A DNA stretch of 64,000 nt from Eulemur rufifrons (GCF_041146395.1 NC_090989.1:250098843-250162842), one strand, 5' to 3'; counted from the stretch's first letter, positions 51,561 through 63,089 are shown. Numbers and translations: made by a program. Notes: a model not told the origin generated them from the letters alone.

Positions 51561-52049
51561 TTAATATTTACTACCTACAATTGCCAGACACTGGCCTGTG
51601 GCCTCAATAAATGCAGCACAGTAGAAGAAACAAAATCATAAATGAGTGAAAGAATTGATAAACAAGTGAATAAATACAAAATATGATGTTAAAAATAAGT
51701 ACATAAAATAAGTCTAAGAATAGATGAGACAACTACCTGACAAGGAAAAAAACCTGAGTTATAACAAGCACAGCCTAGCCAGAAAGGCCTTCTTCCTTAA
51801 AAAATACTTTCTAGATAAAATGTATTTCTGGAATCTAATATTTTAAATGTCATCCCACAGGTGAAAAGCAGGCAGACCACTTGCAAAAACTGGCCAACAA
51901 TTGGAAGCCAAATAGAACTTTAATCAACACTTTGTGACAGCCAAGGGAAAAGAATCTTAACAATCAGGTCTAGAGCCAAATTTTGCAGTATGTGGATGAT
52001 AAATTCAAATATGACCCAGTAGAGCACCTTCAGCTTTTCAGAATTAGCC
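51561..52049. other. unassigned DNA, possible L2/MIR scraps
   Basis: Weak L2-like antisense text at about 51560-51720 ('cagttaatatttactacctacaattgccagacactgg', 'gataaacaagtgaataaatac'). The rest is not recognised. Confidence 0.4.
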
Positions 52050-53495
52050 ATTTTTTTTATTTCAAAATATTAAGGGGATAGAAATGTTTTTGTTATATGA
52101 TCCCCTTTATAAGCTTAAGTCGGGTCTTTTAGTGTGCACATGACCTGAATACTGTTCATTGTACCCAATAGGTAAGTTTTTACCCCTCCCCCCTTCTTGA
52201 TTCCAACGTCCTTTACATCTCTTTGTGCCTGTGTGTGCCCATCAATTAGTTCTCAATTATTATAGAGTACATGCAGTGTTTGTTTTTCCATTCCTCAGAT
52301 ACTTTGTTTAGGATAATGGTTTTGGTTCCAACCAAGTTGCTGCAAAAGACATTATTCCTTTCTATGTTATGTCTGAGTAGTATTCCATTGTGTGTGTGTG
52401 TGTGTGTGTGTGTGTATACACATTTTCTTATCCACTCAATAATTGATGGGCACATAGGTTGATTCTATATTTTTGCAATTGTGAATTGTGCTGCGATAAG
52501 CATTCAAGTTCAGATGTCTTTTTAATAAAATGACTTCTTTTCCTTTGTGTAGATACCCAGCAGTGGCATTGCTGAGTCAGGTGGCACATGTACATTTGTG
52601 TCTTTGAGGAATCTCCATACTGTTTTCCATAGAGGTTGTACTAGTTTACAGTCCCACCAACAGTATATTAGTGTTCCTTTCTCTCTACATCCATGCCAGC
52701 ATCTATTGTTTTTTGACTATTTAGTAATGGCCATTCTGACAGGGGTAAAGTGGTATCTTATTGTGGTTTTAATTTGTGTTTCCCTGATGATTGGTGATGT
52801 TAAACATTTTTTCATATGTTATTGGCCATTTGTCTATCTTCTTTTGAAAAACTTCGGTTATGTCTTTTGCCCACTTTTTAATGGGGTTGTTTGATTTTTT
52901 TTTTTTTTCTTGCTGATTTGTCTGAGTTCTTTGTAAATTCTGGATATTAGCCCTTTATTAGATATATAGTTTATGAATATTTTCTCCCATTCTGTAGGTT
53001 GTCTACTTATTCTGTTCATTATTCCCTTTGCTGTACAGAAGCTTTTTAATTTAATTAAGTCTCATTTATTTATTTTTGTTGTTGCTATATTTGCCATTGG
53101 TGTCTTAGTCATTAATTCTTTGCCTAGGTCGATGTCTGGAAGAGTTTTCCTACATTTTCTTCTAGAATTTTTATGGTTTCATGCCTTACATTTAAGTCTT
53201 TTATCCATTTTGAATTAATTTTTGTATATGGTGAGAGACAGGGGTCCTGTTTCATTCTTCTGTGCAGAGCTATACAGTGTTCTCAGCACCATTTATTGAA
53301 AAGGGCTTCCTTTCCCCACTGTATGTTGTTTGCTTTGTCAAAGATCAGTTGATTGTAAGTAGATGGTTTTATTTCTGGGTTCTCTATTTTTGTTGTTGTT
53401 GTTCCATTGGTCTATGTCTCTACTTTTATACCAGTACCATGCTGTTTAGTTACTATGGCCTTTTAGTATAATTTGAAGTCTGGTAATGTGATACA
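52050..53495 (-). mobile_element. 5'-truncated L1 (3'UTR and ORF2 C-terminus), strepsirrhine type
   Basis: Antisense L1, about 1.45 kb: T-run, 'atttcaaaatattaaggggatag', 'gagtagtattccattgtg', 'gaattgtgctgcgataagcattcaagt', 'ggttgtactagtttacagtcccaccaacagtatattag', 'ttgtggttttaatttgtgtttccctgatgattggtgatgtt', 'ctttgtaaattctggatattagccctttattag', 'gctgtacagaagctttttaatttaattaag', 'cagcaccatttattgaaaaggg', ending near 'ttgaagtctggtaatgtgat'. A (GT)n tract sits where the L1 has 'ttgtgtg'. No clear target duplication found. Multiple stops in the reverse frame. Confidence 0.93.
52389..52415. repeat. (GT)n microsatellite inside L1
   Basis: About 13 GT units grown from the 'ccattgtgtgtg' of the L1 3' region; likely length-polymorphic. 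Confidence 0.97.
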
Positions 53496-54204
53496 GAGGC
53501 AGCCTTTAAACAAGTTTAGGAAGACTTGCTGAGAGTTTTTTGGTACAAGGCACTACCATTTTTTTAAGCCTTCTAAACTCAAGAAGAACTTATTTAACTG
53601 GGAAAAACGCAGGTATATTAATACCTAAAATTTCATTGCACGTAAATGTAACTACAAAATTTTGGTGTAAGTCAAGAAAAGGCATGAAACTAAAATCAGC
53701 AAGCTTCTCAAGTATAGAGCAGTGAATGTGGCCAAAAACATTCAAATAAAACCTAGAGCAAAACTAAATTGAATAAAAAGGATATTAAAGCACTGCCAAA
53801 TGCACAATTAAGCTCTCCTATGCTCTCATTTTGCAGTTAATTTACCCCATTACAGCCCTTTGGTCAATTATTTGCCATGAATTTTCCTGCCAGGATTATA
53901 GTTGTTCTTTTAATTTGCCCTCAGTTTTATATATATATGTATTCATATGTGTGTGTATATACACATATATACACACGTATACATATACCTCAGGGCATCA
54001 ATTACCCCTGAGGAAAAAAAAATTGAACCCAAGGCAATACATGCCTGGCACTTTCTGCAATTCCTCCTGATATCCAGAAATATCTGTGTGTGAATAATCC
54101 TGCCTTGGGGTATTGTTCAAGTAACAAATAGCAAACTCTAGATGCTAAAAGATATTTAATGAGACTGTAAGATGATACATCTTTAAGTTTCAACACAAAA
54201 TTAG
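53496..54204. other. unassigned DNA with alternating purine/pyrimidine tract
   Basis: 53929-53990 is a TA/TG/CA alternating stretch with nested inverted repeats ('gtgtgtatatacacat'). The rest is unassigned. Confidence 0.5.
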
Positions 54205-54470
54205 CAGCACTGAGGAGACAATATAATGTAGTTTTGTAGTTTATGTTCTATAAAGGTCTGGATTTGAAGTCCTACTCAATAATTAAAATCTGTGTGACTT
54301 GGCAAATCACTTAAAGTCTTTTAAGCCTATAAAATGTATATTATGAAAATAATACTTAACCTCCCGAGATATTATGAAAATTAAATGAATTACTGCATTA
54401 TTAATAAAAACTCTTAGCATATATTACAATGTTATTAGTAGTAGTACAAATTAATTGTTGTTATCATTAT
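54205..54470 (+). repeat. MIR SINE
   Basis: 'ggagacaatataatgtagttttgtag', 'aaaggtctggatttgaagtcctactcaat', 'tctgtgtgacttggcaaatcacttaaagtcttttaagcctataaaatgtat', 'aataatacttaacctcccgag', 'gaaaattaaatgaattactgcatt', 'actcttagcat'. Sense MIR, full length, diverged. Confidence 0.8.
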
Positions 54471-56094
54471 GATTACTTAAGTATTATGCTTAAAGAACAA
54501 TTTCCAGTCCTCTTATATTTCACAGCAACTTTCTGTTGAAATATCCAGAGTTACAATCATTCAGAGCTTACTTTGCCCAAATCCAAAACTTGAAGAATAT
54601 AATTCTCTCCTCATGTGCAGTTAGTTTCTAATATTACATGATATTCCAGGCCTACCTAATATTTCTCATCCCTGTTCTTAAGTCTTTTACCCCAATAGGA
54701 TTCATGAAATGCAAGTGAGAACATACAGATTTATAGCCTGTAGAAATAAGTGCTCTTCAAATTTATTACTTGGGGAGAATTGTTAGTTCTAATACATTTT
54801 TTCAATAAAAAAGAAAAAGAAAAAAAGATGTGTCAAAAAACACAGAAACCAGGCCATCTCCGAGGGGCAAGGTCACCATCTGTTCAGACCCATATCGGCA
54901 CTGCCTTTCCTCCTAGCCAGTGCATAGGACAGCTTGTTCTGAAAGGCTGAGTACCTGTGGCTACAGATCCTGTCTCACATGATAGCTTTCTCAAGTAGAC
55001 TACACTGATAGCTGTTTTTATTGTAGAGATGATGTCACCCTGCCCAGTTCTTTCCTGAAGTGTTCTACAGTGTGGAATGCAGCAAAATTTCCAAAGTCCT
55101 GGATCACTGAAATGAATGAGAGACTGAGGAACCCTTGCATTTAGCACCAAATTACTTGTTAAATCAGGGTTTACAAAAAGCCTTGGCAGAAGCTTATGTG
55201 TAAGAAGGCATAACCTTCTCAGCCACCTGAGAAGATGCAACATTCCAAAGGACATCAAATAGTGAAATTTGTCTCAATAGTGTTTTGAGGAATGATCAAA
55301 ATGCAGTATATCTTGGGAAAATAACTGAAACTCTAGGACCAAGGCTCTACTTACTTCATTCTTCATTCTGTTTTCCCATCTAGATTCTCAACCCAGAGAG
55401 ACAGGAGACCAGAAAGATAGAAAGAGTGAAACTGTTTCATTGCAGGATCCTATGCCCTGAGGAAGTTTGAAAACCTGAGTCCTTGTTAAAAGTATAAACT
55501 GCACCTCCTTTACTGTAACACAGTTCCACTTGGGACAGTTTTATGTATAAGTCTATCTTCGCAAATGAATTTAATTTAGAGAAATTCCTTTGCTTACTAC
55601 TCTCTCGGCCAAACAGATTTTTTTCTCTGTTATTATCCACAGATTTTGACATCTTCCTGTCAGTAGCATTATCCATGTAATTCATCAAAGCTTCAGTCCC
55701 AACATAAACTCCTCAAACACACCTCACTTGTGAAGTGTCCTCCCTGCTTTCTTCTGTTATATCCCTTCGAGTTAACTTCCAGCTGGTAAACCAAGTTTTT
55801 TTCATTCTTTATAACCATTAATCTTCACTGAAAAGCTGTTCAAATGCCTTCCAACAGCTTCAGGGGCAGAGCCTCCTGCTGGCACTCATAACTCTCATAA
55901 ATATTATTGAGATTGTGCATGTACAGCAGAGAGAGATTTTTAACTCCAGAGAACATGAAAGAAACAACAGACAACAGCAGTCTCATTCTGAGGGAATATA
56001 TAAGTTGTGCTACTGAACACAGGAGAGAATGCATGCAGGAAATTAGTTAGCAATTGAAAGGGCAAGTAAGTGTTCCACACAGGCTCTGCTTCTA
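54471..56094. other. unassigned DNA
   Basis: About 1.6 kb without a nameable repeat. The 124-codon reverse frame at 54884-55258 and the shorter ones around it have no domain. An A-rich run lies near 54808-54825. Confidence 0.4.
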
Positions 56095-56268
56095 GGGAGC
56101 AATAAGAATGTCACACTTTATTGTGTGTTATTGCTACTTACTATTATCTCTTATCTCCTCTAGTAAATGCTAAACTTCTTGTAAGCAGCATCTTTGTATT
56201 ATTCATAAAGTATTTGTCAGATAGGCATTTAGAAGATATTTGTTGAATAAATGAATGCATAAGTGAAT
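56095..56268 (+). repeat. L2 LINE 3' tail
   Basis: 'ttattgtgtgttattgctacttactattatctcttatctcctctagtaaatgctaaacttcttgtaagcagcatctttg' then 'ggcatttagaagatatttgttgaataaatgaatgcat'. Sense L2 end. Confidence 0.8.
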
Positions 56269-56934
56269 ACTTTGTGAAATAAAGCCTATGTTATCAACAC
56301 GTCAAAAAAGGGGATCTCTGATAAGAACATACTCCCTAATATCAAGATGAGCAAAGTATTCCAAGTCTTTTTTGTAAAGAATTGTCATTTGTATATGTGC
56401 ATATGTGTAGTTATCCCTCAAAGCCACCCACATAATGTTTGAGGCTGACTATTTTAGAAATTAAAAATGTCACTGTATTTTTTAAAATCTTGATGTTAGT
56501 TGTCTGGGCATGTCCTGGAGCCTTAGGAACATTTCCTAAAGATATATTACCTATAGAAATTAGTGAGGGAAGATTATGACAGGGAAAAAGAAATATTTCT
56601 AACAAATTGAGTCAAAAAGAAGCTATAATATACTCTTTAAAAATTATGCTTACATTATGCTCAGAACATTTGCATAAGAGCTAGAAGAGGGATAAATCTC
56701 TTGTAATGGAGAGACTATAAATGTAGAATTGTGGGATTAGATTTACCATATCTGAGTATTCCAGTGAGAATCATATTCTAACAGAGAGAGTGTCAGAGTA
56801 TTTCTTCTCTTTTATTACTTCAATTTTACTCCTGGCAAACTATCCAAGTTTTGATGGTTCTCTATAAACTTACATAGTGATAAACAGCTCAGACCACTTC
56901 TTAAAACCCCATGCAAATCCCAGCTTTTTCCCCA
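56269..56934. other. unassigned DNA
   Basis: No recognised element or gene. Confidence 0.4.
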
Positions 56935-59470
56935 GACACTGGAACTATTTGACAGGGAATTTAAAACAAGTTTGATTAATATGTTGTTAAAGGTTCTAAT
57001 TGAAAGGTAGAAGACATCCAGGATCAGAAGGGTAACTTCATCAGAGAGATGATAGACGTAAATAAAACAGTAACCGAGATAAAGAATGCCTTCAACAACT
57101 TCTTAGTAGACTCAACACAACTGAGGAAAGAATAAGTAGAATTGAAGAAAGGTCAGTAGCAATTACCCAAAGTGAAATCCAGCAAGGAAAAAAAGAATGA
57201 AAAATTTAAAAATAATAGAACATCCATTCTGGAGGACAAGAAGAATATATTTGAAGAAATAATGGTCATGAGTTTTCCAAAATTAATGACAACCATGAAA
57301 CAACAGATCTAAGAAACTCAGAGAACACCAACCATGTAAATTTTTTTAAAACTAGACATATTATATTCAAACTACTAAAAACAAAGACAATGAGAAATTC
57401 TTTTAAAAAGTCATATATAAAAGAAACATTGTATATATATATATGCAGGAATAAAGAACTATAGCAAAATTCTTATTAGAAACATTGAAAACAGAAGACA
57501 ATGTCATTAAGGTGGTGAAAGAAAAAGCTGTCAACCCAGAAATCTATATCTAGCAAAAATATTTCCCAAAAATGAAAAAATAAAGACTTTTAAAATAAAA
57601 ACTGATGAAATTTATTTCCAACAGACCTACTGTACTAGAGATGTTAAAGTTCTCTTTGTACACTGCTGGTGGGAATGTAAATTTGTATAGCCATTATGGA
57701 AAACTGTATGAGGTTCCTCAAAAAACTAAAAATAGAATTACCATTTGATCAAGCAATCTCACTTCCGGGTATTTACACAAAAATTTGAAATCAGTTTGTC
57801 AAAGAGATGTTTGCACTCCCATGTTTATTGCAGCACTAGTCACAATAGCAAAGATATGGAATCAATTTAAATGCCCACCAGCGGATGAATGAATAAAGAA
57901 AATGTGGTATGTGTACATAATGAGGTACTATTCCATTTTTAGAAAGAAGGGAATTCTGTCATTTGCGACAATGTGGATGAAGTTGGAGAACATTATGCTA
58001 AGTAAAATAAGCCAGGCACAGAAGACAAATACTGCATGTTTTCATTTACATGTGGAATCTAAAACAATCAAACTCACAGAAATCGAGAGTAGAATGGTGG
58101 TTACCAGAGACTGGGGGGTAGGAGGGATGGCAAGATGATAGGCAAAGGTACAAAGTCTAAGTTAGACAGGAGGAATAAGTTTTACTTTTAGAACTATATT
58201 TGTGTAGTTCAGAGTGTATTGTACATTTTTAAATTGCTGAGAGGGTAAATTTTAACAGTTCTCACCACAAAAAAGTGATGGATATGTTAATTAGCCTAAT
58301 TTAATTATTCCACATTGTATTTATAAATCATAACATCACTTTGTACCTCATAAATATATACAATTATAGTTTGTTAATTTATAATAAAATTTTTAAAGGA
58401 AATGTTAAAGTTCTTTAGGCAGAAATAATATATCAGACTGAAAATTGGATCTACAAAAAGAAACAAAAATATAGGAAATGAATAAAGGTAAAATTAAATT
58501 AATCTCTTTTTTATTTTTAATTGCTCTAACAAAAGTAATAGCAATACTTTATATGTTTGTAGCATATGAAAAAAATAAAAGGTATGACAATAGCACAAAG
58601 GATGGGAAGGAGGAATTGAGAATATATAGTTCTAATGTCCTTATGCTACACAGGAAGCAGTATAATATCATTTGAAGATATGTTAAATATGTATATCAAA
58701 AGCACTGGGTTAACCACTAACATAAATTTTTTAAAAGGTATAAATAATAAGTCAGTACAGGAGATAAAATAGAATCGTAAAAAAGTATTCTAGGCAGAAA
58801 AGAGGGCAAGGAAGCAAAAAACAGATGGGAGAAATGGAAAACAGCTACTAAATGGTAGATTTTAATCCAACCATATCAATAATCATATCACATGCGAATG
58901 ATTTAAAGAGAGCAGTTAAAAGGCAACAATCGTCAGATTGGGTAGAAAGCAAGAACAAAATATATGCTATCTATGAGAAATTGATGTTAAATTTAAAGAT
59001 ATATATAGGTAAAAATGAAAAAGTTGGAAAAAGATATACCATACAAAAGCTACAACTGAGAGCTGGATAATTATATTAATATCAGACAAAGTAAGCCTCA
59101 GGAAAAAAAAGAATAACATTAGGAATAAAGGACATGATATAATGATAGGAGTGTCAATCCTCCAAGAATACATGACAATTTATGTATGCACCTATCAATA
59201 GAGGAGGCAAAAACTGATGGAACTGAAAGAGAAAATTAACAGCTCCACAATTACAGCTGAAAATTCCAACGCTTCCTTCAGTAATTGATAGAACAAGCAC
59301 ACAGAAAATTATTAAAGATATAGAACTGAACAACACTATCAACAAACTAGACCTAAATAACATAGAACCCTCCACCCAACAACAGCAAAACACACATTAT
59401 TTTTAAATGTTCATAAAACATATACCAAGATACATCATATTCTGATCCATAAAACAAACTCCAACCCATT
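56935..59470 (+). repeat. Old L1M: ORF1, spacer and start of ORF2, split by a younger L1
   Basis: Outer element in two parts (56935-57653 and 58415-59470). Part 1 is ORF1: 'ctatttgacagggaatttaaaac', 'gtaactTCatcagagagatgatag'-like text, 'gaatgccttcaac', 'gttttccaaaattaatgac', 'ctcagagaacacc', 'acatattatattcaaactactaaaaac', and 'cagacctactgtactagagatgttaaagttct'. Part 2 resumes at 'ttaggcagaaataatat', runs through the spacer ('aagtaatagcaata'), and enters the ORF2 endonuclease region ('ggtagattttaatccaaccatatcaataatc', 'attatattaatatcagacaaag', 'ctaaataacatagaaccctccacccaacaacagc'). Frames are broken everywhere. Confidence 0.88.
57641..58414 (+). mobile_element. L1M 3' end nested in the older L1M, with target-site duplications
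   Basis: Sense, 5'-truncated L1 3' end (57654-58401): 'tttgtacactgctggtgggaatgtaaatttgtatagcc', 'gaggttcctcaaaaaactaaaaatagaattaccatttgatc', 'agcaatctcacttccgggtatttac', 'cattatgctaagtaaaataagccaggcacag', ending in an A-rich 'ataataaaatttttaaagga'. Direct repeats 'atgttaaagttct' at 57641-57653 and 58402-58414 (13/13). Confidence 0.93.
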
Positions 59471-59833
59471 TATAAGAATATAAATCGTACAAAGCCTTAT
59501 TATCACCAAGTGAGAGTAAAAATTTAGGCTCCCCACTCAGTCTTTGTTGCCTGGGATAAAAAGAGATCTGTGTTTTTATGGTAGTTGATTGAAGTAAGGA
59601 AGTTATTGTCAAAAAGTTTTCTCTTGCTATGTTGCTCTTTTCCCGGTGTTTTGGCTAGAAAGAGCAAACTTTTGGGAGGGGGCTTTTTATCTGTGCCCAT
59701 TGGTGTTTCCAGCGTGCAGGCTGCTAAAATGATATTTAAATAAGATCTAGAGTCTCATAACACCCAAAATGACTTGAAAGTCTCCTGTCATACCAAGAAC
59801 AAGAAACATCTCAACTTGAATGAGAAAAGACAA
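59471..59833. repeat. possible L1 5'-leader or ORF2 fragment, uncertain
   Basis: 'caccaagtgagagtaaaaatttaggctccccactcagtctttgttgcctggg' and 'gacttgaaagtctcctgtcataccaagaacaagaaacatctcaacttgaatgag' resemble leader text of old L1M4-like elements. Order and boundaries are unclear. Confidence 0.45.
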
Positions 59834-60145
59834 TGAGCAGATGCTCATGCTTGTAATCCCAGCACTTTGGGAGGCTGAGGCAAGAGGATCACTTGAGGCC
59901 AGGAGTTTAAGACCAGCCTGGACAATGTAGTAAGACACCTGAGACCCCATCCCTATAAAAAAACAACAACAGCAACAAAATAGCTGGGAATGGTGGTGTG
60001 CCCCTGTAGCCCAAGCTACTCCAGAGGCTGAGACATAAGGATCCCTTGACAACAGGAGTACAAGGTTACAGTAAGCTGTGATTGCACCACTGCACTCCAA
60101 CCTGGGCAAAAGAGCAAGGCCCTGTCTCTAAAAAAAATAAAATGA
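59834..60145 (+). mobile_element. AluJ-like SINE (old, sense)
   Basis: 'gctcatgcttgtaatcccagcactttgggaggctgaggcaagaggatcacttgaggccagg', inter-arm 'aaaaaaacaacaacagcaacaaaatagctgggaatgg', right arm 'gtaagctgtgattgcaccactgcactccaacctgggc', A-tail from about 60131. The inter-arm A-rich linker is of the dimeric Alu type without the long strepsirrhine insertion. No obvious intact target duplication, consistent with an older copy. Confidence 0.88.
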
Positions 60146-60153
60146 AATACATA

Positions 60154-60180
60154 TGTGTGTGTGTGTGCATGTGTGTGTGT
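60154..60180. repeat. (TG)n microsatellite at the Alu tail
   Basis: 'atgtgtgtgtgtgtgcatgtgtgtgtgt'-type run following the Alu A-tail, a common origin for microsatellites. Confidence 0.9.
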
Positions 60181-60184
60181 AATA

Positions 60185-60645
60185 AAATGACCTCAAAACA
60201 AAGAAAATTACCAGAGACAAAGAGGGACACTACATGATGATAAAAGAGTCAATCCTCCAGAGAGACATAGCAATCCTAAATTTGTACAGAACAAAAAATA
60301 GACCTGAAAAATAAATGAATCAAGAACTGATAGAACTGAAAGAAGAAATAAACATATCTACAATTATAGTTGGTGATTCGATACCCTTCTCTCAACAATT
60401 GACAGAACTATTAAACAATCAGCAAGGACATAGAAGAACTTAACTGCACTGTCAACTAACAGGATCTAATTGACATTTATAGAACATTCCACATACCAAC
60501 AATAGAACGTATATTTTTTCAAGTAAACAAAGATACAGACATGTACCAGAGAATCTGCAACATCCACTACACTTTCTTTATTTGACATTTTTCAGATAGA
60601 CAAAGTAATAAACACTTACTGATTGTAACCAGAGGGAAGCAATAC
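60185..60645 (+). repeat. L1M ORF2 endonuclease-region fragment
   Basis: 'ttaccagagacaaagagggacactacatgatgataaaagagtcaatcctccagagagacatagcaatcctaaatttgtac', 'tacaattatagttggtgattcgatacccttctctcaacaattgac', 'ggatctaattgacatttatagaacattccac'. It is homologous to 59100-59400 of the outer L1M, so it is either a separate copy or a displaced duplicate. Frames are broken. Confidence 0.8.
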
Positions 60646-60829
60646 AATACAGTGATATATAAAGATAAATTCAATAATGTCAGACCCACTCCTCTCCAGT
60701 GCAACCTGCATTGTTATTGTGGGCATGAAAGATACACTGAAAAAAATAAATGGTCTTAGCAACTTCAGCAGTAGCAAAGAGAAGAGGCAGTCAGTATAGT
60801 TATAGTGATCAGGATTTCATCAGTAGTGC
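60646..60829. other. unassigned DNA
   Basis: Nothing recognised. Confidence 0.35.
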
Positions 60830-60960
60830 AGACTTCAACATCCTACGTACCTGGGCTGGAGTCCCACTGTGACATTTACTGGCTACTTCTGAGACTGGAA
60901 ATCCTAAGCCTCCTTTCTCTCATCTGTATAATGGGGTAAAATTAGCAGCTACTTTGCAGA
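60830..60960 (+). repeat. MIR SINE (diverged)
   Basis: 'acctgggctggagtcccactgtgacatttactggctac', then 'cctcctttctctcatctgtataatggggtaaaattagcagc'. Sense MIR core and tail. Confidence 0.75.
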
Positions 60961-61129
60961 TATTCTTTTTATCTCTTTCAGAGCTTGCACAGTCTCTCAC
61001 ATTGGCTTCTCTCTAGATTTCTGTTCTGTTCTTCCCCTGCAGACTAGAAAAAAAAAAATAGGCAGAACCTTGGCCACACTTATGGCAAAGTCTTAATGTT
61101 CTTACTACATAAATTCCAATAGGAAAAAA

Positions 61130-61800
61130 AAGAATATGGTAATAAAAAGATTGACAAAGAACATTAACAGGCAATTCACAAAAAAAAAAAAAAGACCATT
61201 GAATGGACCAAAAAAGTATGAAGACCTCAATTTTATTCAAATAATGAAAACACAAATGTACTAAAACTATTCACTCTAATTAGTGACCAAAGAAATGAAA
61301 ATTCAAACTATATCATTTTTAGCTAAAAATTGCCAAAAATAAAATTAAACTAGTATTACTGAGAATGTAGCATAATTTGCCTTTACTGATACTACTGATA
61401 GCACCAATTGGCACAAACTTTCTAGAAGAAATTTGGCAACGTCTAATACAAACCTTTAAAGTAGTAATCCATATAAAGATGTATATAGAAGATATTTATC
61501 AAGTTTTAGCTATAATAGTGAAAACTGGAAACCTAAATTTATAATAAAGGGACTAATGGTGAAATTAATTATGATATATTCATACGATGTAATGCCAGCC
61601 ATTAAAATCATGTTTTCTAAAATTATTTGATATTAAATGAATACAATATAATGGTAAGAAAAAAACAATAAACCATGCATATGGTACATGTTAATATGTT
61701 TAAAAATATATATATAATAAAAGGCACAACCAGCAAAGAAAAAAAGTACATACATAAGAGAAAAGACTGGAAGAAAAAAATCAAAATTTGAACAGTGCGT
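61130..61800 (+). repeat. Old L1 (HAL1/L1M-type) 3' end
   Basis: 'agaacattaacaggcaattcac', 'aactattcactctaattagtgaccaaagaaatgaaaattcaaac', 'caccaattggcacaaactttctag', 'gaaatttggcaacgtctaatac', 'gctataatagtgaaaactggaaacctaaatttataataaaggg', 'gatatattcatacgatgtaatgccagccattaaaatcatg'. This is the order of an old L1 tail. No coding capacity. Confidence 0.75.
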
Positions 61801-62032
61801 TACTTTGGGGAGGTGAGGTTATGTGTGATTTTTCTTTTTTTTCTTTATGTGTTTATGTCTCTTCCAGTTTTCTTATTTTAAGAGGTACTAGTCTGTTTAT
61901 CTGTTGGTATTTTCTACTGGACTGTGGGCTCCTTGTGGAGGGGCTGCACTTTCTTCACAGTGGTGCCCTCAGAAACAGCACAGTGCTGGTACAAAACAGG
62001 AGCTCCCAGATGTTAAATCTAAAATGAAGTAC
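61801..62032. repeat. possible L2 tail, otherwise unassigned
   Basis: 'gtttatctgttggtattttctactggactgtgggctccttgtggagg' and 'cagcacagtgctggtacaaaacaggagctcccag' resemble the sense L2 end, weakly. Confidence 0.45.
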
Positions 62033-62800
62033 AGCTGACCCTTGAACAACACGAGTTTGAACTTACAAAAGAACAGAACAGAAATCCTGGAAATGAAAGA
62101 GGCATTCAAGGAAGTATAAAACACAGTGGAAAGCCTTAAGAATAGGATGGATCACACAACAGAGGAAAGAATCTCAGAGTTGGAAGATAATGCCTATGTG
62201 CTAAACAAGTCAGATAAAGAAAAAGAACACAGAAGCAAGAGACAAGAACAAAATATATAAGAAACGTGAGATTATGTAAAGAAACCAAATATAAGAATTA
62301 TAGGCATCCCAGAGAAAGAAGAAGAAAATACACAAGGGCTAGAAAATCTATTTCTTGGAATACTGGAGGAAAACCTGCCTGGCCTGGCCAGAAATCTAGA
62401 TATCCAGGTACAAGAAGCACACAGAACTCCCGGGAGACTCAGCATGAAACGGCAATCACCACGTCACGTGGTTATTAGGCTGGCTTAAGTAAACATGAAA
62501 GGACAATCCTTCAAGCAGTAAGATGAAAATAGCAGACAACCTACAATGGAAAACCTATCAAACTAACTGCAGACTTCTCAACTAAAACCTTCCTGGGTCC
62601 ACTTATACACGGATTTTTTTCAACCAAATGGTGGCTCGAAAAGACAGTATTTGTGGGGTGTGAAACTTGCATATATGGAGGGCCAACTTTTCCAGTACAT
62701 AGGTTCCTCCGGGTCGACTGCAGGACTTGAGCATGGGGAGAATTGGGTATACACGGGAGTCCTGAAACCAATCCAGCATGTATACGAAGGATGAGTGCAA
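62033..62800 (+). mobile_element. Tigger/MER8-like DNA transposon, split by L1 ORF1 sequence
   Basis: Left end 62033-62056, 'agctgacccttgaacaacacgagtttgaact'-like, is the classical MER8/Tigger terminus. The continuation 'gggtccacttatacacggattttt' resumes at about 62594 and runs to 'ggagtcctgaaaccaatccagcatgtatacgaaggatgag' near 62795. The two parts abut in the element's own order if 62057-62590 is removed. No transposase remains. Confidence 0.8.
62057..62590 (+). pseudogene. L1 ORF1 fragment lodged in the DNA transposon
   Basis: Sense strepsirrhine-type L1 ORF1. Translation in pieces gives the coiled-coil end 'ELEDNAYVLNKSDKEKEH', a following 'RIIGIPEKEEE' at the start of the RNA-recognition domain, and 'GILEENLPGLARNLDIQVQE', then 'aagcacacagaactcccggg' (ORF1 'EAHRTPG'). 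A stop near 62258 and frame changes break it. It stops in ORF1 C-terminal coding sequence with no poly(A) tail, unlike a normal L1 insertion. Confidence 0.85.
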
Positions 62801-63089
62801 TTGTTTTTGTAACCAAAGAAATTTCAGTGAATTTTATTTTTAAATTGGTTATAATATATTCAGTGAATAATTATTTTTATGAAGATGGCACTACAATCTA
62901 TTGAGCCTAACTGAGCATTTCTCAGTTATTCCTGGCATTTTATGTAAGTCAAAAAGCATAAAAATAGAAGACACTGTTAACAGTACCCTATAATAAAGGA
63001 GGTTATGTTTTTAAAATATTCTTATTTTGTATATTACCTCCCATTCCAAAAAGAACATTAGGTGGCCTACATAAAAACATACAATAATA
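62801..63089. other. unassigned AT-rich DNA
   Basis: Nothing recognised. Confidence 0.4.

Noticed and set aside
52050..53495. Clean target-site duplication for this L1
   Set aside because: I compared flanks of the T-run and the 5' truncation and found no convincing direct repeat, so boundaries are given as approximate.
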